NCBI RefSeq assembly: GCF_019097595.1
Contig: NC_080720.1
Location: forward strand, 20,609,352-20,673,351
From: Hemibagrus wyckioides
Taxonomy: Eukaryota; Chordata; Actinopteri; Siluriformes; Bagridae
Direction of reading: 5' to 3'
DNA length: 64,000 nucleotides
Shown: piece by piece, positions 45,449 through 57,430 of the stretch
How positions within the stretch are numbered: the stretch's first letter is position 1
Layout: each line of letters starts with the position of its first letter
Notes under the pieces: generated by a model
The model's input: the letters and a program-made list of their open reading frames with translations, nothing else
Told to the model about the DNA's origin: nothing
Database searches by the model: none
Translations under genes and position numbers: made by a program

Positions 45449-46756
45449 AACAACACAACATGCTACACAGATACAACTGAATTCTCAATTAAACGTGAAA
45501 TAAATAGGTATTTGCGGCATCAACAAACGTGGTATAAGCCTAAAAGAGCTTGTAGACAATTCCTCAGCTGCATTAAAAATAGGTACAGAGCAGTTTGTTT
45601 TCCACAGAAATGATGAACACATTCTATACAGAAGTTATCAGTGCTATCTGAACACTACTTGGTCTGTCGCCTGCTGTCTACATACTGTAATTCCTGAGGT
45701 GGCTGATGCATATTGTTGCTATGGTTCAAAGAATGTGGACAGATGGGATGTATGATGCAGAATAAAAACAGTCATTGTGACTATTCTAAAGTTATCCAAA
45801 TGACACAGTTTCATGTAAGCTGATTTGACAATATATGCGAACCTGTCACAAGCACAAGCCATGGTACTGAGGTATAGCTGCTCAAGTGTGCATTATTTCA
45901 CAGGTGATCTCTGTAAACTCCCAGACGTATTTGGGTGTATCCTTAAATGTACAACTGTAAAGTATTCTTTAATGCTGACCAGAGCTAAAGGCTTATCTGC
46001 CTGTGTGTTTCTTTGACCTAGAAAAGTGACCTGTTGGTAAAAGTTAAAGTAAAAGAGGCAAAACTATCAATGAAAAGAAAAAATATATATATGTGTATGA
46101 GGAACAGTCCACATAAATTAGTCACAAGTGTGTTAAAAATGCTACTGGAATGTACTTGCAATGAGAATCAGACATCTCTATCACCTACCCGACTATTACA
46201 CCAGAGTGACAAAGACTGAAAATGGTGTATTCAAATCTAAATCTGTTTATCTTGCAAAATACACACACCTAGCCTTCAACAAATGGTGAATGTTCACGCC
46301 TCAACATATATAATAAAGGCAATCTAATAAGATAAAATCTAGTCAGTGCAGGGGGTGTATTTAAAAAAAAAAAAGTCAGCTGCAGTTAAGCAGAAAGCCC
46401 TACACTAAAACTATAGGACCACTACACATCACGGTCAGAACACTTTTCTTTTTCTAATTCTATATCCCCCCTGACCTTCCACGTCACATAAAGTACATAA
46501 AAAGCAAACCAAAACAAAAATTGAAAAGCACCAAGTAAGCACCATTAATGGACTAAACACTTATATGCAGCCTAATTCACAGATTCTAAAATTATTCCAC
46601 TTTTTTTTAAAACATGTAACTGATTGTTATAGACATGATATTTATGTCAGTCCCACAGAGGTGGTTGAGCGGACGACATCCCGTTGTTAGAGGCTGTAGA
46701 TTAGTAAGTGGTGCCAGGCTGTGTCATATTATGAGGTAGTGCCGAGGATGAGGTAG

Positions 46757-48019
46757 TTACTGTTCCTCATCTTCATCCTCCTCTTCTTCCTCAGAGGACT
46801 CCTGAGATGCCTCCTTTTCCTGTTCACATAGAACATAACAAAACAGGTCAGTTACATTATACCAGCGTGTAAACCCTGACCAAGTTGCACCTTACATCAT
46901 TTATACCAGAATACATTATTTATTTGACTTGGACAGCAAACAGCAAGTTTGCCAAGAACGGATTCTGTTTTGAACACGATCTGTATATTATTAGCTCAAT
47001 TACCTCCTTCTTGGGCTTCCCCTTTTGCTTCTTTTCTGAAGATGATCCCGCTTTCTATGGAGAAACATAGCTTTAGTTCCAAATACATCAACTGTGAGCC
47101 AATCCTTTTTCCTATTACTAAACTAAACTAAAGTGCTGTGTGTTGCTCTCAACACTTTTTTGGGGTTTAAGAAGAATTATGCTGCATTCACTTTTAAAAG
47201 TGAGGTAAAATTACAAAAAAACAAAAAACACACACACACAATGGACCATTTAGTGTTAATGTGCTGCTTCCTTGCTTCAGCACCATCTCGGGAAACCTTT
47301 ACCACGGGACCATAGAGTTTAAGGGGATTTGTTCGAAATCCCGCTCATGTGTGTGTTCTCAGCAGGGAACACCAGGGGGCGCCATCACCAAGCTGCAAAA
47401 CAGGTGGCGAGGGCAGTGAGTTCATCCACAGCGGTGACGTATGGGCCATAGACTGACAGCGATTATAGCTCACAGCTAGCTCTGAACCGTCCACTATAGG
47501 CCTGAAAATGATCCTTCAACAGTAAACACATGGAAAGTGTGTGTGCGTGTGTTTATGTAAACATTAAGCACCAAAATGAATAAACTGCGCACTCACTCTC
47601 TTGGAAGGTCCTTTATTTTTGCTGCCCTTTGGCCGCCCTCTCGGCCTTTTCGGAACCGGAGATCCACTGGATTCCTGAAACGGCAAACAAATTATTCCTT
47701 TTAAAAGCTAAAACGAAAAATTGTGTTATAATTTAATTCGGTTATCTGGTTTTGTATAAGACACGACAGTTTACACACTGGCCTATTTCCTTCCCCCTGT
47801 GCAAGTTGAGGGACCTGTTAGCTCTTGGAGCACTGTTAGTAACTACAAGTCGAGGTTGAAAGTTAATAAAGGAGATGTAGCTGCATAGTTAGCCTAGCTT
47901 AGCCGAGCAGCTAATAACCTAGCTGTTACCTTTGGATGTTTTCTCGGTCTTCCTCGTCCCCTCTTCTCCACTCCGTCCTTATCCTTCACAGAAATTGTCT
48001 GCTTCTCGGAATCACTCAT
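46757..48019 (-). CDS. hmga1: High mobility group AT-hook protein 1
   Basis: Minus-strand coding exons are 48019-47930, 47674-47597, 47054-47004 and 46819-46757. They encode 93 aa, all in phase (the human short isoform is 96). AT-hook 1 is GRGRPRK (21-27) and AT-hook 2 is [13 protein letters not shown] (39-51); both have the RGRP core that inserts in the minor groove. The position of AT-hook 3 reads QKGKPKK (66-72), with both core arginines replaced by lysine. The acidic tail [17 protein letters not shown] keeps the casein kinase 2-type sites. HMGA1 is a chromatin architectural protein that binds AT-rich DNA in the nucleus. The ATG follows a splice acceptor, so an untranslated exon lies upstream. 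Its position next to nudt3, as in human 6p21, supports hmga1 over hmga2. Confidence 0.93.
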
Positions 48020-48049
48020 TTTCCAGCGTCACCTGATCGCGGAAAAAAA

Positions 48050-48800
48050 ACAAACAAACAAACAAACCAACCAACCAACACACAGCGTTACCTTTCTCCT
48101 TTATCTCTACTAGGCGTTTAACAACTATTGTGAATGATCACACGGCCACTACACATCACCGCGATATAATCCGCCTATGGTGTAGTGCAGCGATAAGGTG
48201 AGGAGTGTGGGAAATTAATCCGTTATTAGTCTCCGTTTATTTTTGTCCAGGCTACTTTTTAAAATGGCGTGATATAAGTACTCGAGCATACTACGAGGTG
48301 TTTATGTTTGAGAGCAGACGCGGCTCGGCTAATTTCGCTAAGCCTGGGTAGAGAACATGCATTAAAAGCGCGTTTGGGAACGGAGCGCCCTCACTTCAAA
48401 CAGCAAATCAAGTACGAAGCGTTAACTTACATGCACCCCTCGAGCTTTCGGGTTTCTAGGCGAACCAAATAAAAAAATATATAAAGCTGTGTGTATTGTA
48501 TCTCCCAGTAGCCCCACCTCCAACGCACAATGTCTCCTGATTGAATTAAAGGACAATGGCCATTCGATGGAGCTACCACCAAAACCTGGCCAAACCCATG
48601 TAATAACTTACCGCATGCGTAAATGAAGGAAATCGGCCGTGTATTTGCTAAGTGCGGCGATTTGAGGAGCGCGTATTTGTGAATAAGCGCTATAATAATA
48701 ATAAGCCAATCGCGCGCCAGCAGGAGGCTCTGGCTGAGAGAATAGAAAGGGGGCGGGGTTTCTAGCGTATGCGCGCGTACATTACTCATGCCGCTTATAA
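48050..48800 (-). promoter_or_regulatory. hmga1: CpG-rich hmga1 promoter / leader exon region
   Basis: CpG density rises here (GCGCGTTTGGGAACGGAGCG; AATCGCGCGCCAGCAGGAGG; GGGGGCGGGG GC box near 48,750). The acceptor CCGCGATCAG at about 48,036 precedes the coding exon, so the transcript start should lie in this block. A minus-strand open frame of 141 codons across it has no family signature and is not called. Confidence 0.5.
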
Positions 48801-49089
48801 TAATACTAGTGAAACATAAGCAGGCTGCTTGCTGCTCTACTAAGTACATCATTTACATATATATAATGTATTAAAATAAACCGCACGATCGTTTTACCAC
48901 CATTAAAACTGTACTTGCTTTCAACATTTGCAGGGAGGATAACAAAACCTTTGCCATAAACTTTTGCCTCGCGTCTCCAGGGATAGGGGTTTGATTCCCA
49001 ACTCTGCTTTCTGTGTTTTTCAGGTTATTTGGTTTCCGGTTCAAAGGCATGTGTTGTAGGGTGATCTCTACACTTTCTGTAGTGTGTAA

Positions 49090-49245
49090 GCATTTTTACT
49101 GTTTTGCCCTGCAATGAGTTGGTACCCCATCCAGGGTGTCCTGTACCTTGTGCCCAAAGTTCTCTTGGATACACTTCCCAGCAACCCAGTGTAGGATAAG
49201 TGGTACAGAAAATGCCTGAAAGGATGGGTACAGATGCCTTGTACA
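49090..49245. repeat. Teleost interspersed repeat fragment
   Basis: GGTACCCCATCCAGGGTGTC and CAGTGTAGGATAAGTGGTAC are hallmark segments of a repeat scattered through many fish genomes. It is the opposite end of the family seen at 15.3, 25.6 and 26.1 kb. It is non-coding. Confidence 0.45.
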
Positions 49246-50718
49246 AATGCATGGAAGGATGGGTATTATTTCCCAGGAACAGTGCAAGTCTTGAAATCTG
49301 TGTGGTTGTTGTTGTTCTTGCGGCTGCTCCCTTGGTGACTGTGTGGTATTAGGCTGAAATATTTTGAACATCCAATTTGACCAATCCACTAAACTCAATA
49401 CGTTTAATTAGGTCTTTTAAACATTTTAAACATTTTAGGCTCCTTAGTGGAATGTCACAGTTAATCACAGGGTGAACACCTTTACAAACTCATCAGATTA
49501 GACTTACTGATAAGGCTTATATTTGTTTACGGTGAATACTAAAAGTTGATAAAATCATTAGACAAGTAGACTTGGCTAGTAAGGTTTTTGACATCTTTCG
49601 GCAGACTGACTGCATCTATTGTGTTTGCTGAACTGGATCGTTATCTGCGTGATCTTTGTAGACATGCACATCTGTGAGCTCATGTATGTAAAAAAGTGGA
49701 GTTACTGCTTTCCACCAATTGTGTGGCACTGCATGAGCAGCAGCCTTAAAATATGTGGCAGTTTTTTTCATGTGTCTTGGAAGCAACGCATTTTAGTCTT
49801 CACTCTCCCTCAATCGGTATTTAGTGTGTGATAGCAGATAAGTGGCTGGTGGGTGGAACAGAGTACAGAGTATGTATGTAAGCACTCTCAGTTTTGATGG
49901 TGAGTGAGTTGCTGACATTTTGACAGCTGGTATCTGATTATAAACTGAGCTGATTAGGCTTAACTTATACTGTTTCTCCATTGTTAATCACGGGAGACAC
50001 CCTTAGACACTTGTCAGATTAGGCTTACTGATTAGGCTTATGTTCATTTCACTATGGCTTGGTGCTATTCTGACTACATTTATTGTTGCCAGTCAAAATA
50101 TATCTGTTTTATCTTAAAGTAGGTATGTTAGAGTATATTATTTGCATTAAAACACAGCTTTTTTGTCATTTTTGTCTGTTTTCCAGAATGTACACTGAAG
50201 GCTTAACAACAGTGAAGGGCTGGAAACATTTTTGTCAGAAACAGCAGAAGAGAAAAAGCTAATGCTCAGTGTTAAGTCATTCCAGAAATTTAGGAGCAGG
50301 TCACCAAGTTACCATGCTAGAATTACCAGGGCAACTAAAAGCATCTCAGGAACATTATGTTTCAGAGTAATTTTCTTCCTAAATCAATAATGCTTGTTTC
50401 ATTTTTAACCTAAAATCCAATGTATTTCAGTGGTGTTATTTAACCATCTGTTAATATAGTCAAATCCAAAACACAGGTCACCTGATTTTCCTGTGAGCAG
50501 AAACACTTTTGTTCAAAGGGCAAGGCTAAGCTTCAAAATAATTTTTGTACAAGGGCTATGATATCATTGTTATGAAATTGTATGACATCATGAATTTGTA
50601 AACTCTTATTTGATTTAAATTTTCTGATTTCAAGTTATTTGTATATTTCTTTATATGTTCATAATAAATTTATATTTATCTTTATGCCCTTGTTGTGTGT
50701 GCTATACATTTTGCAATG

Positions 50719-50856
50719 CATTACATTACATAACATTACATAACATACATAACATTTCTAGCATTTGGCAGAAGCCCTTGTCCAGAGAGGCTTACATTTT
50801 ATCTCATTTTATACAACTGAGCAATTGAGGGCCTTGCACAGGAACCCAGCTCTGAT
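50719..50856. repeat. Truncated TACATTTA-type interspersed repeat
   Basis: It carries degraded ACATTACAT units, then GCATTTGGCAGAAGCCCTTG and a GCAATTGAGGGCCTTG block, matching the repeat at 22,137-22,330. It lacks the GCTACCAC end. Confidence 0.65.
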
Positions 50857-50863
50857 AACTTTA

Positions 50864-51130
50864 CACTTTATTAGGAACATCTGGACACCTTCATCCATGC
50901 ACAATCATGCAGTTATCTAATTAGCCAATCATATGGCAGCAAAGTAATGCATAAAATCATACCAATACATATCAATCAGTTGTTCATGTGTTAGTGTTCA
51001 TGTCACACCAGAATGAAGAAAAAGTGCATGGATGTTGATACCAGCTGCTCTAATGAACATTTCACATACAACAGTCTCTAGAGTTTACATAGAATGGTGT
51101 CATGTCACTGGTGTCCTATAGATCATACAG
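50864..51130 (+). mobile_element. Tc1/mariner relic, 5' end in sense
   Basis: The terminus ACACTTTATTAGGAACATCT is followed by the family leader (ATCTAATTAGCCAATCATAT) and a decayed transposase start. It is truncated after about 250 bp. Confidence 0.65.
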
Positions 51131-51229
51131 TCTAGTATATAGTAATATTTTGTGTTTTTTTGTAGTTAGGTAGTTATGGTGTAAAACTTTGATTGAGCCC
51201 GTAACCATCATGGGCAAGGTGATTGAAAT

Positions 51230-51402
51230 TGTTGACAACTGCAAGTTGACAACTGTGTTGTGGTCTGCTGAGGGGGCAGCATCAGTGCCAGGGATGCTAG
51301 CAGGATTAACAAGCTAATTCGCAAGATCTATCATTGGACACACACTGGAGACGTTTGAGTCACTGAGGAACAGGAGGTCACTGAACAAACTGCTCAGATA
51401 GA
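51230..51402 (+). pseudogene. LINE (Rex1/L2-like) ORF2 C-terminal fragment
   Basis: Translation gives ARDASRINKLIRK and then, after a frameshift, a RNRRSLNKLL-like end. This is the usual C-terminal tail of Rex1/L2-type fish LINEs. It is sandwiched between two Tc1-type fragments. Confidence 0.6.
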
Positions 51403-51682
51403 CAATCAGGACTCTGTGCAGGACAGTCAAGTTCCTCCACACCAGACTCACTCATCCATGTTTTTATGGACCTTGATTTGTGCACTGGTGTGCAGTCACG
51501 TTGGAACAGGAAGGGGTCATCCCCAAACTGTTCCCACAAAGTTGGGAGCATGAAATTGTCCAAAATGTTGAAGCATTAAGAGTTCCTTTCACTGGAACTA
51601 AGGGCCCAAGCCCAACCGCTGAAAAACAACCCCTGAATTCAGTGATTTGGAGGGGTGTCCCAAAACTTTTGGCAATATAGTG
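51403..51682 (-). pseudogene. Broken Tc1 copy with intact terminal repeat
   Basis: Reverse complement of a central to C-terminal Tc1 transposase fragment ([24 protein letters not shown] in one frame, frameshifted afterwards). It is joined by deletion to a terminal repeat ending GGCAATATAGTG at 51,682. It is a sibling of the intact element at 40.2 kb. Confidence 0.8.
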
Positions 51683-51879
51683 CATCTATCTAAACAAGCC
51701 AACTCTCTTGCTTCAAATTAATTGTGTACACTTATTTATTTCTTTATTGTTTATTAAATTATATTTGTTTAGTTGGATTATATAAATAAATGGGTCTTTA
51801 TTTTACAGTTAAAAGAAGTTTAACAACGTCTGATCCAGTCTGTTCTGTGCTTGGCCAGTCCAATAGGTGGAGATATTTT

Positions 51880-52065
51880 ACCATTCATTTACCAACCGCC
51901 ATTAAAGATACCGGAGAAGAGAATGACCAAGACGAACTAGTCCATACTCCAGATCAGTGGATGGCGGTAATGTACACCAGGTTGTTTGCCAAAACCGTCA
52001 TTAAAAACAAACAGAAGGAAAATAAGAGGAAGAAGGACGGAGACTAGTGTAAATATGACCGTGAC
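51880..52065 (+). promoter_or_regulatory. tusc2: Candidate tusc2 promoter with paired GGCGGT/ACCGCC motifs
   Basis: CCAACCGCCATTAAAG at about 51,893 and GGATGGCGGTAATG at about 51,959 form an inverted pair of YY1-like cores. GGTTGTTTGCCAAAACCGTC and an AGAAGGA/AGGAAGAAGG purine stretch follow. I recall similar motif pairs near start sites of fish housekeeping genes. tusc2 needs an untranslated exon upstream of the acceptor at 53,908, and this is the best candidate region. The assignment is inference. Confidence 0.35.
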
Positions 52066-52210
52066 GAAAAGCTAACGATGACATGAGTACAGTACGTATT
52101 ACTGCCGAATTAAAATGGTTATTAAATATACCAAGAACAATCTTACATAAAACAACAAACTGTGATTGGTTGCTTTGTTGTGTGTTGCTAGTTATTTAAC
52201 TAGCAGTCCT

Positions 52211-52211
52211 C

Positions 52212-52259
<48 letters not shown>
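52211..52259. repeat. (TTA)n microsatellite
   Basis: About 49 bp of pure TTA triplets. Confidence 0.95.
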
Positions 52260-53967
52260 TAGATTTACATTAACCAGATACTGTTTCAGTAGGGTCAGGT
52301 ATCTAAGGTTATTATACAGTCGGGTTGTACACCATTAAAACTGTGAGGAAATGTAGTATTTGGTGTTTCTAAAGTAAACAATGTCCTCCAGAAAATAGGT
52401 CACGTGTATTTAAGATTATTAAGAATTAAGCCTCTCAGTCTATGAGCAGTTTGGGATATTATAAGGAAATTACAAGGAAATAAAAATGGGTTTTTACTGT
52501 CAAGGGTCATACAGTCTGTCCTAACAAGAGAGACTTGCTTCTTTGAGCAAAGGTGGAGAATCAGAGAAGGATACAGAGATGGTTCCTGGGCAAATGTTAT
52601 GTTTATATGTGTATTTAGACTTGGAATCAACTCCAAAATAACCGAATAGATCTCAGGGAGTGTGGACGTGTACTTTGACTTGCTTGTTTTTCTTTAGTCC
52701 CATTTAACACACCTTTGATTTTACTTCCAGGGTTTACTCTCATTTAGTTTAGTCTGGTGCATTTGAAAATATTTGTGCAGTCCTGTAAGTTATTCAGGGT
52801 TGTTTTTTGCAAGCTTTATAGGTCATTGTATTTTCCTAAATTTTAAAGACTTATCTTATTGATACAGGTATGTTTTCTGGTTGAATTAAAACAATAAGGA
52901 ACTGGGATCACATCCAGAATAAGAGATAGAAATATCCTAAACCCAACCACCTTATGTCGAACGATCCTTATTCCATGTATGTGGATTTGCCAGATCCAGA
53001 AAATACAGGGTGCGATTATCTAACCCAGTCCTGCCTAGGCTGGATAAAAAAGCGTAGTCTTTAAAAAGGAAAACCCTTCATCAGTCGAACACTGAGCAAT
53101 ATAAAATTTTCTATGTTGCAAACATAATAATTAGTTGGTCTACATACTAAGAATGGCTGTTTTGAATGTTTTCAAAGTCCGCATCCTAACCATATCAATA
53201 TTTATTATGCAGTAATTGCACAAATTATCATATTTAAAAAGCAGTTGTATTAAATGTTTTTTTGTTTTTTTTTTTGTAATTTAGAATATTTGCTTCTTAA
53301 ATACTTCAGATGTAGACTGGTTTAGTTTGTTATTTTCCAGAGAAGTTGCCATGGTAAAAGAGCAAGATTTCATCTCATCTCTAACGTTTGTGAAGTTATG
53401 TTATCTCTCTAACTTGCAAACCCTGTTTTGTGGAATGCAGCACTGGTGTGGAAGCAAATTTTCTGAGTTTTCTTTCGTCTAACAAAAAAACATCATTAGT
53501 TACTTAATAAGAACCTTATGTTAACAGTACCACGGGTGTGTTAGAGCAGGAAAAAGCGCGTTATTGTACAGAGTATGGTGTTCATGACTGTCTTATAAGA
53601 ACCCGTGTGTTGAATTCAGGATAGAAAATAGGCCGTTATATGCTGAATATCGTCTAGTAAATATTGCCGATCATTTTAGTATACTGTGGTCGGCACCGTT
53701 AGATTATGTTACTGCCGGGAACATGCTTTTTGAGATTATAATAAGAACCTGCTGTTGTGGTTTCTAGTGCTAATTAAAGAGAACTGGAGGAACCACAATG
53801 GTGCTTTGAAGCCATACCACAAGCACAAACCCCGTGCAGTAGGGTAATCTTTTTTTCTTTGTAGATAAACCACATTTGCTTATTTTTTTTCTTTCTTTCT
53901 TCTTCCAGGCTTGAGCTACAGAGAACTGTACCTGTCAGTCCCATTTAATGATGCCCTTTCATTAAAG

Positions 53968-56965
53968 ATGGGAGGCAGTGGATCTAAAGCTAAAGGAGTC
54001 TGGCCTTTCACTAGCTCAGGGGCCAGTGGTGACTCTCCTGAGGTCAATGATCAATCTTTAGCTCGAATGTGTGGCTACAAAAATGCAACCCCGTTTGTCT
54101 TTACAAGGAGGAGGTAGATATGAATTAATTCACCATGCTAGGATTGAATGAAAGATTGTGACTTAGTTCTTTTGCTCTTTGTTTTGATTTTTTTTTTAAT
54201 AGTAATAATAATAATACTAGAATTTGTATTCATGAGTTTTCTAGATTTCTAAAGCTGTAACACCTACTCTGATTAAGAATTATGATGTATTGTTATTTGA
54301 ATGTATGCTATATATTCCTAAATCTCTAAGATTAAGCTATAGGTGTCTGTTTCATGAAAACTGAGGTGCTTTGAGGAGAAACATGAGGATTCACTAGTTG
54401 CTGCTGTGTGCTTGCAGCTCTCTGTATTACGATGAGGATGGAGATCTGGCTCACGAGTTCTACGAAGAGACAGTGGTGACCAAAAACGGGCGAAAGAAGG
54501 CTAAGTTGAAGAGGATCCACAAGAACCTCATACCTCAGGTACTACTGAAATTGATGATCATTGGGTGTTTTTCTAGAAATCATATAGATATGTTTGCCAA
54601 ATTTGTCTTTGTGGTTGTTCTGACACTACCCTGCTTAAATCTGCTGTGTACTCATGTTATAATAATCCTATTATAATAAACTATTTTTTTTTAGAAATTT
54701 TCCATTTTAAACTACTACTGGACTATATCTATACTACTTTTTATACATAAATTAATATTAGAATTATGTTCTGTGATACTAAACTCATTTTGTTCTAGTT
54801 TTGTTTGCTGGAAACAATTAAATGCATCACCATTATTTTATTTTTTTATTTTTTGAAATATATATACCACACATAAGCTCTCTGCATCCTGATGGCATAT
54901 TTACTGGATAGTAATACACGATATGACCAAAAGTATGTGAACACCTGACCATCAAACCTATTTGTGCTTTTTAAACATCCCATTCCAGTTTTAGTCTCCC
55001 TTTGCTGTTTTAATAACCTTCACTCTTCTTGGAAGTCTTTCCATGAGATTTTGGAGTGTGGTTGTGGGGATTTTACACATTCAGCCACAAGAGTATTACT
55101 GAGGTCAGGCACTGATGTCGGGTGAGGAGGCCTGGTGCACAGCTGTAATGCACAGGATACTAAGATATTCTAGACAGTTGTGTGCTTCCACATTTGTGGC
55201 AACAGTTGGAGAAGAACACCATTGGGTTGTGATGGCCAGGTGTCCACAAACTTTTGCCCATGTAGTGCATATTTTTAAGTTGTCTTCTTCTGCAGCTGTT
55301 AGGAAATAAGTCAGGATTACTTGATTGTGGTGAGGATTACAAATGATCGTATGGTGTTTTTATGTGATGCATGACGCATAGTGACAAAAGCTTCAGTTAA
55401 AGTTCACATCAAACATCTGAAAAAGTTCAACCATTTTATGTAAAATCTAGAGACCTTTGTGTATGAAAATCCCAGGAGATCAGAAGTTTCCAAAATACTC
55501 AAACCAACCCATCTGGTACCAACTTCCATGCCATGGTTAAAGTCACAGAGATCAGACTTTTTCCCCATTCTGATGTTTGTTGTGAACATTAGCTGAAGCT
55601 CTTGACCTGTATCTGCATAATTTTATGCATTTTTCTGCTGCCACAGGATTGGCTGATTAGATAACTAGATAAATGTGCAGATGTACAGGTGTTCCTAATA
55701 AAGTGAGCGTAAAAAATGGGATATAAAAGTGTACACCCCCCTGATAAAGAGGCAGGTTTTTATGATTTTTTAAAAATAAGATAGATACAAAAACATTGAT
55801 CTTCTGTTGGTTAAACCATTCCTTTGTTGATTTGGATGTGTGTTTGGGTCATTATCCTGCTTGAATTGTGAAATTCATTTTCAGCTAATTAGCAGACACC
55901 TGAAGATCTGTAGCTATTCATGATTCCTTACATCTTAATAAAAGTTGCAGTTCTGACTTAAGAAAAACAGGCTTAAAGCTTGATGCTGCCACTACCATGC
56001 TTCATTGTGGGTATGGGGTTCTTTTGGTGATCTACGTTTTGGACCATAACATAGATTTTAGAATTATTATAACTTTTAAAATTGGTGTCATCTGACCATA
56101 ACACGTTTTGCCACATGGTTTAGGGTGATTTTATTTGCACTTGGATGTTTTTTTTTTGTAAGAAAGAGCTTTCATTCAGTCATCTTATCCCATAGCCCAG
56201 ACATGTGAAAACTGTAACAACTTGTTGTCACATGCAAAGTGTAATCAGTACTTGTTAGATAATCCTGTAGCTCCTTTAATGTTGTTTTAGGTCCCTTGGC
56301 AGCCTCCCTTATAAGTTATTTCTTGTCCTTTTAAGAATTTCGGAGAGACGTCCTGTTCTTGAGGGATGTGATTATGGTGCTCCGTTTTCTCTCTTTGTTG
56401 ATTATGGCCTTTACAGTGTACAATGCTTTGTAAGCACTTTGCAGGACGTGGCTTCAGCAGTTGGATGAAAATCAAAAAGACTTCAAGTAAATCTCATCGA
56501 AACAGCTAATCTTTATTTTGGGTTCATCAAAATAATTCCACTGACAAGCTATATGAAACTGAGAACATTTTGAACATGAGATTGAATCTGATTAGTTCAT
56601 TCTGAACACAGTGACATCTTCAACATAAAACTCATGCAACCAGTTTGTTTTCTTTTCCATAAGATGTTTCTGTTTATTTTTATATGCTGAAATTTTTTAC
56701 ATTGAGTATAGAACAGGTTCTGACATGATTTACCTTGCTTTCATTTTTTTTGCATCACAAAATACTGCCATTTTTTAAGGGGTGTATAGACTTTTATATC
56801 CATTGTATATATGTTTGTGTATTTTATAAGTGCAATTATAATAGAGAGTTCAGTGCCAGATTATGAGAAAGAAAATTCTCTTGCATTTCTTATCTCCAGG
56901 GGATTGTGAAACTGGATCATCCACGTATCCATGTTGACTTCCCAGTCATTATTTGTGAAATATAA
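53968..56965 (+). CDS. tusc2: Tumor suppressor 2, mitochondrial calcium regulator (FUS1)
   Basis: Coding exons are 53968-54113, 54418-54538 and 56900-56965. They encode 110 aa, exactly the human length, with phases in agreement. The start MGGSGSKAKGVWPF keeps Gly2 and the context for N-myristoylation. The central and C-terminal parts (FVFTRR, YYDEDGDLAHEFYEETVVTK, KRIHKNLIPQ, GIVKLDHPRIHVDFPVIICE) are almost identical to mammals. TUSC2 is a small mitochondrial/membrane-associated protein linked to mitochondrial calcium handling. The ATG has a good context (A at -3, G at +4). The open frame continues upstream only to a TTG, so no longer start is proposed. The 2.4-kb second intron is mostly Tc1-type insertions. 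It lies head-to-tail with hyal2, as in human 3p21.31. Confidence 0.97.
54917..55267. mobile_element. Tc1-type MITE in tusc2 intron 2
   Basis: A 351-bp element with inverted ends: CACGATATGACCAAAAGTAT at the left, CACAAACTTTTGCCCATGTA near the right. It has TA at its left flank. It is non-coding. Confidence 0.8.
55445..55710 (-). mobile_element. Tc1/mariner relic in tusc2 intron 2
   Basis: This is the antisense 5' end of the GAGCACTTTATTAG family. It includes ATTGGCTGATTAGATAACTA and ends at the terminus GGTGTTCCTAATAAAGTGAG at about 55,710. It abuts the next element. Confidence 0.7.
55717..56802. mobile_element. 1.1-kb Tc1/mariner copy with inverted ends
   Basis: The left end GGGATATAAAAGTGTACACC and right end GGTGTATAGACTTTTATATC are imperfect inverted repeats. 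The interior reads as an old antisense transposase without an open frame (for example CATTATCCTGCTTGAA, and the typical CCATGCTTCATTGTGGGTAT). It occupies much of tusc2 intron 2 and ends about 100 bp before exon 3. Confidence 0.75.
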
Positions 56966-57424
56966 AAACACAGATGTAAGACAAGGGGATGTTTCTCCAA
57001 TCAAACGTTTCACCTCTACACTACAATCCTGGATTTGCTGAAGGGCATTAGTGGCTCCAAATATCATCATAGTTGTTTCTCTTGGAGTGTGAGCCAGACT
57101 GCCCTCCTGTGGCTAGAGGGACTTGACGCAGCTTTTACTGTCTACAGAGAAAACCTCTTAATGTGAAATTTGAACAGCAGAATAAATTGGAGGAATATTT
57201 GTCTCTTGTACTGCTAATCGGTAAATTTCTTCCTGTAAATGAAGGAATGAATACAGAGTACTGAAATGCAGGGATTGCAGGATTTATATTTTTGCTGACT
57301 GAGCATGGCATGTTTTGACAATTTTGTTGTGTTGTGTCTGTCTGCTTCTGGTTGTTGTATTTAAGACCAGACTGTCACTAATAATTATTTGATGTACAGT
57401 AATTTATGACAGTTAAGAAACTTT

Positions 57425-57430
57425 AATAAA
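57425..57430 (+). terminator. Poly(A) signal of tusc2
   Basis: AATAAA (overlapping a second AATAAA) lies about 460 bp after the stop codon. Confidence 0.65.

Noticed and set aside
48427..48852. 141-codon minus-strand open frame upstream of hmga1
   Set aside because: It lies in the CpG-rich promoter region, where stops are rare. The peptide matches no family I know and the codon pattern is not protein-like.
53911..53967. N-terminal extension of Tusc2
   Set aside because: It starts at a TTG and would destroy the conserved MGxSGS myristoylation start.
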